Assembly: GCA_003646355.1 (NCBI GenBank)
Contig: QNFO01000070.1
Span: 1-6,420 of the forward strand
DNA length: 6,420 nucleotides
Source: Gammaproteobacteria bacterium
GTDB taxonomy: Bacteria; Pseudomonadota; Gammaproteobacteria; Pseudomonadales; Porticoccaceae
Direction of reading: 5' to 3'
Position numbers and translations under genes: made by a program. This document shows, in pieces, positions 6,040-6,420 of the stretch; positions within the stretch are counted from its first letter, which is position 1, and every line of letters begins with the position of its first letter. The notes below the pieces were generated by a model. That model worked only from the letters and a program-made list of their open reading frames with translations. It did no database searches and was not told the origin of the DNA.

Positions 6040-6420
6040 ATGGGCAAGCTGGCACTGTTTTATACGATATTGCACGACGCTGTTTTTGATCGCATTAAAT
6101 GGCTCGATGGACTGCCACCTCTTTTAATACGCTTGTATTTAGCGCCGATAATGATTGCCGCTGGTTTGCACAAACTACATAACTACGAAGACATGGTTGC
6201 CTGGTTTGGCAATGCCGACTGGGGTTTGGGTTTGCCCGCGCCCGCCTTAATGGTGAGCCTCGCTATTTTTGCCGAACTGGTGGGTGGTATTAGTTTGCTG
6301 ATTGGCTTGGCCGTGCGCTGGTTTGCCATACCGCTGATAATTTCTATGGCGGTGGCGATGATGACCGTGCACTGGGACCATGGCTGGTTCGCCATCGCAC
6401 CGGGCAATCCCGAAACGAGC
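6040..6420 (+). CDS. DoxX family membrane protein, C-terminus outside window
   Basis: The reading frame opens at ATG 6040 and runs without a stop to the right edge, giving 127 residues. AAGAGA about eight bases upstream is a plausible ribosome binding site. Hydrophobic helices are visible at roughly residues 28-46 (including RLYLAPIMIAAGLHKL), 68-91 and 94-110. The stretch TVHWDHGWFAIAPGNPETS after the third helix is typical of bacterial DoxX-family proteins, and a fourth helix is expected beyond the edge. DoxX proteins are small inner-membrane proteins. The founding archaeal member is part of a terminal oxidase/thiosulfate:quinone oxidoreductase, while some bacterial ones act in membrane-associated oxidative-stress complexes. 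Which applies here cannot be told. The gap of 118 bp to the gene upstream has no clear terminator, so cotranscription is possible. Confidence 0.88.
   Translation, partial: MGKLALFYTILHDAVFDRIKWLDGLPPLLIRLYLAPIMIAAGLHKLHNYEDMVAWFGNADWGLGLPAPALMVSLAIFAELVGGISLLIGLAVRWFAIPLIISMAVAMMTVHWDHGWFAIAPGNPETS

Noticed and set aside
1..6420. CRISPR arrays, tRNA or rRNA genes, insertion sequences, phage or toxin-antitoxin genes
   Set aside because: I looked for regularly spaced repeats, cloverleaf-like segments, transposase-like proteins and small paired genes, and saw none.

Overview
The window looks like ordinary chromosome from a Gram-negative, probably marine, gammaproteobacterium. This rests on the NorM-type MATE pump, a short PilZ protein, moderate GC and AGGAG-type ribosome binding sites. 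I cannot name the genus; a Cellvibrionales/Spongiibacteraceae-like origin is only an impression. No CRISPR array, tRNA, rRNA, insertion sequence or phage gene was recognised, and no defence or secretion system.

Layout, left to right. (1) The window opens inside the 3' end of a plus-strand short-chain dehydrogenase gene (to 227). (2) A strong symmetric hairpin (280-316) separates it from a convergent minus-strand gene (340-2049) for a 569-residue amidohydrolase of the D-aminoacylase superfamily. (3) A 280-bp gap (2050-2329) holds the amidohydrolase leader and several inverted repeats. (4) A short minus-strand PilZ-domain gene (2330-2699) appears to be broken by a small frameshift near 2605-2614. 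(5) A 148-bp gap (2700-2847) holds a plausible PilZ promoter and a nested inverted repeat. (6) A minus-strand MATE-family exporter (2848-4230) follows. (7) A 167-bp divergent intergenic region (4231-4397) contains a 15-bp palindrome. (8) A plus-strand, membrane-anchored, stand-alone glutamate-synthase-like flavoprotein occupies 4398-5921. (9) A plus-strand DoxX-family membrane protein starts at 6040 and runs off the right edge.

The genes do not form one obvious pathway. The SDR and amidohydrolase converge on a shared terminator and are separate units. The amidohydrolase, PilZ and MATE genes share a strand but are separated by gaps of 148-280 bp with their own signals, so they need not be one operon. 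The MATE and glutamate-synthase-like genes are divergent and could share a regulator acting at the palindrome between them. The glutamate-synthase-like and DoxX genes are codirectional, 118 bp apart, with no clear terminator between them.

The points most worth a second look are the amidohydrolase's apparent loss of two metal-ligand histidines, the frameshifted PilZ gene, and a possible small RNA in 2181-2340. I found no convincing evidence of a new multigene system.
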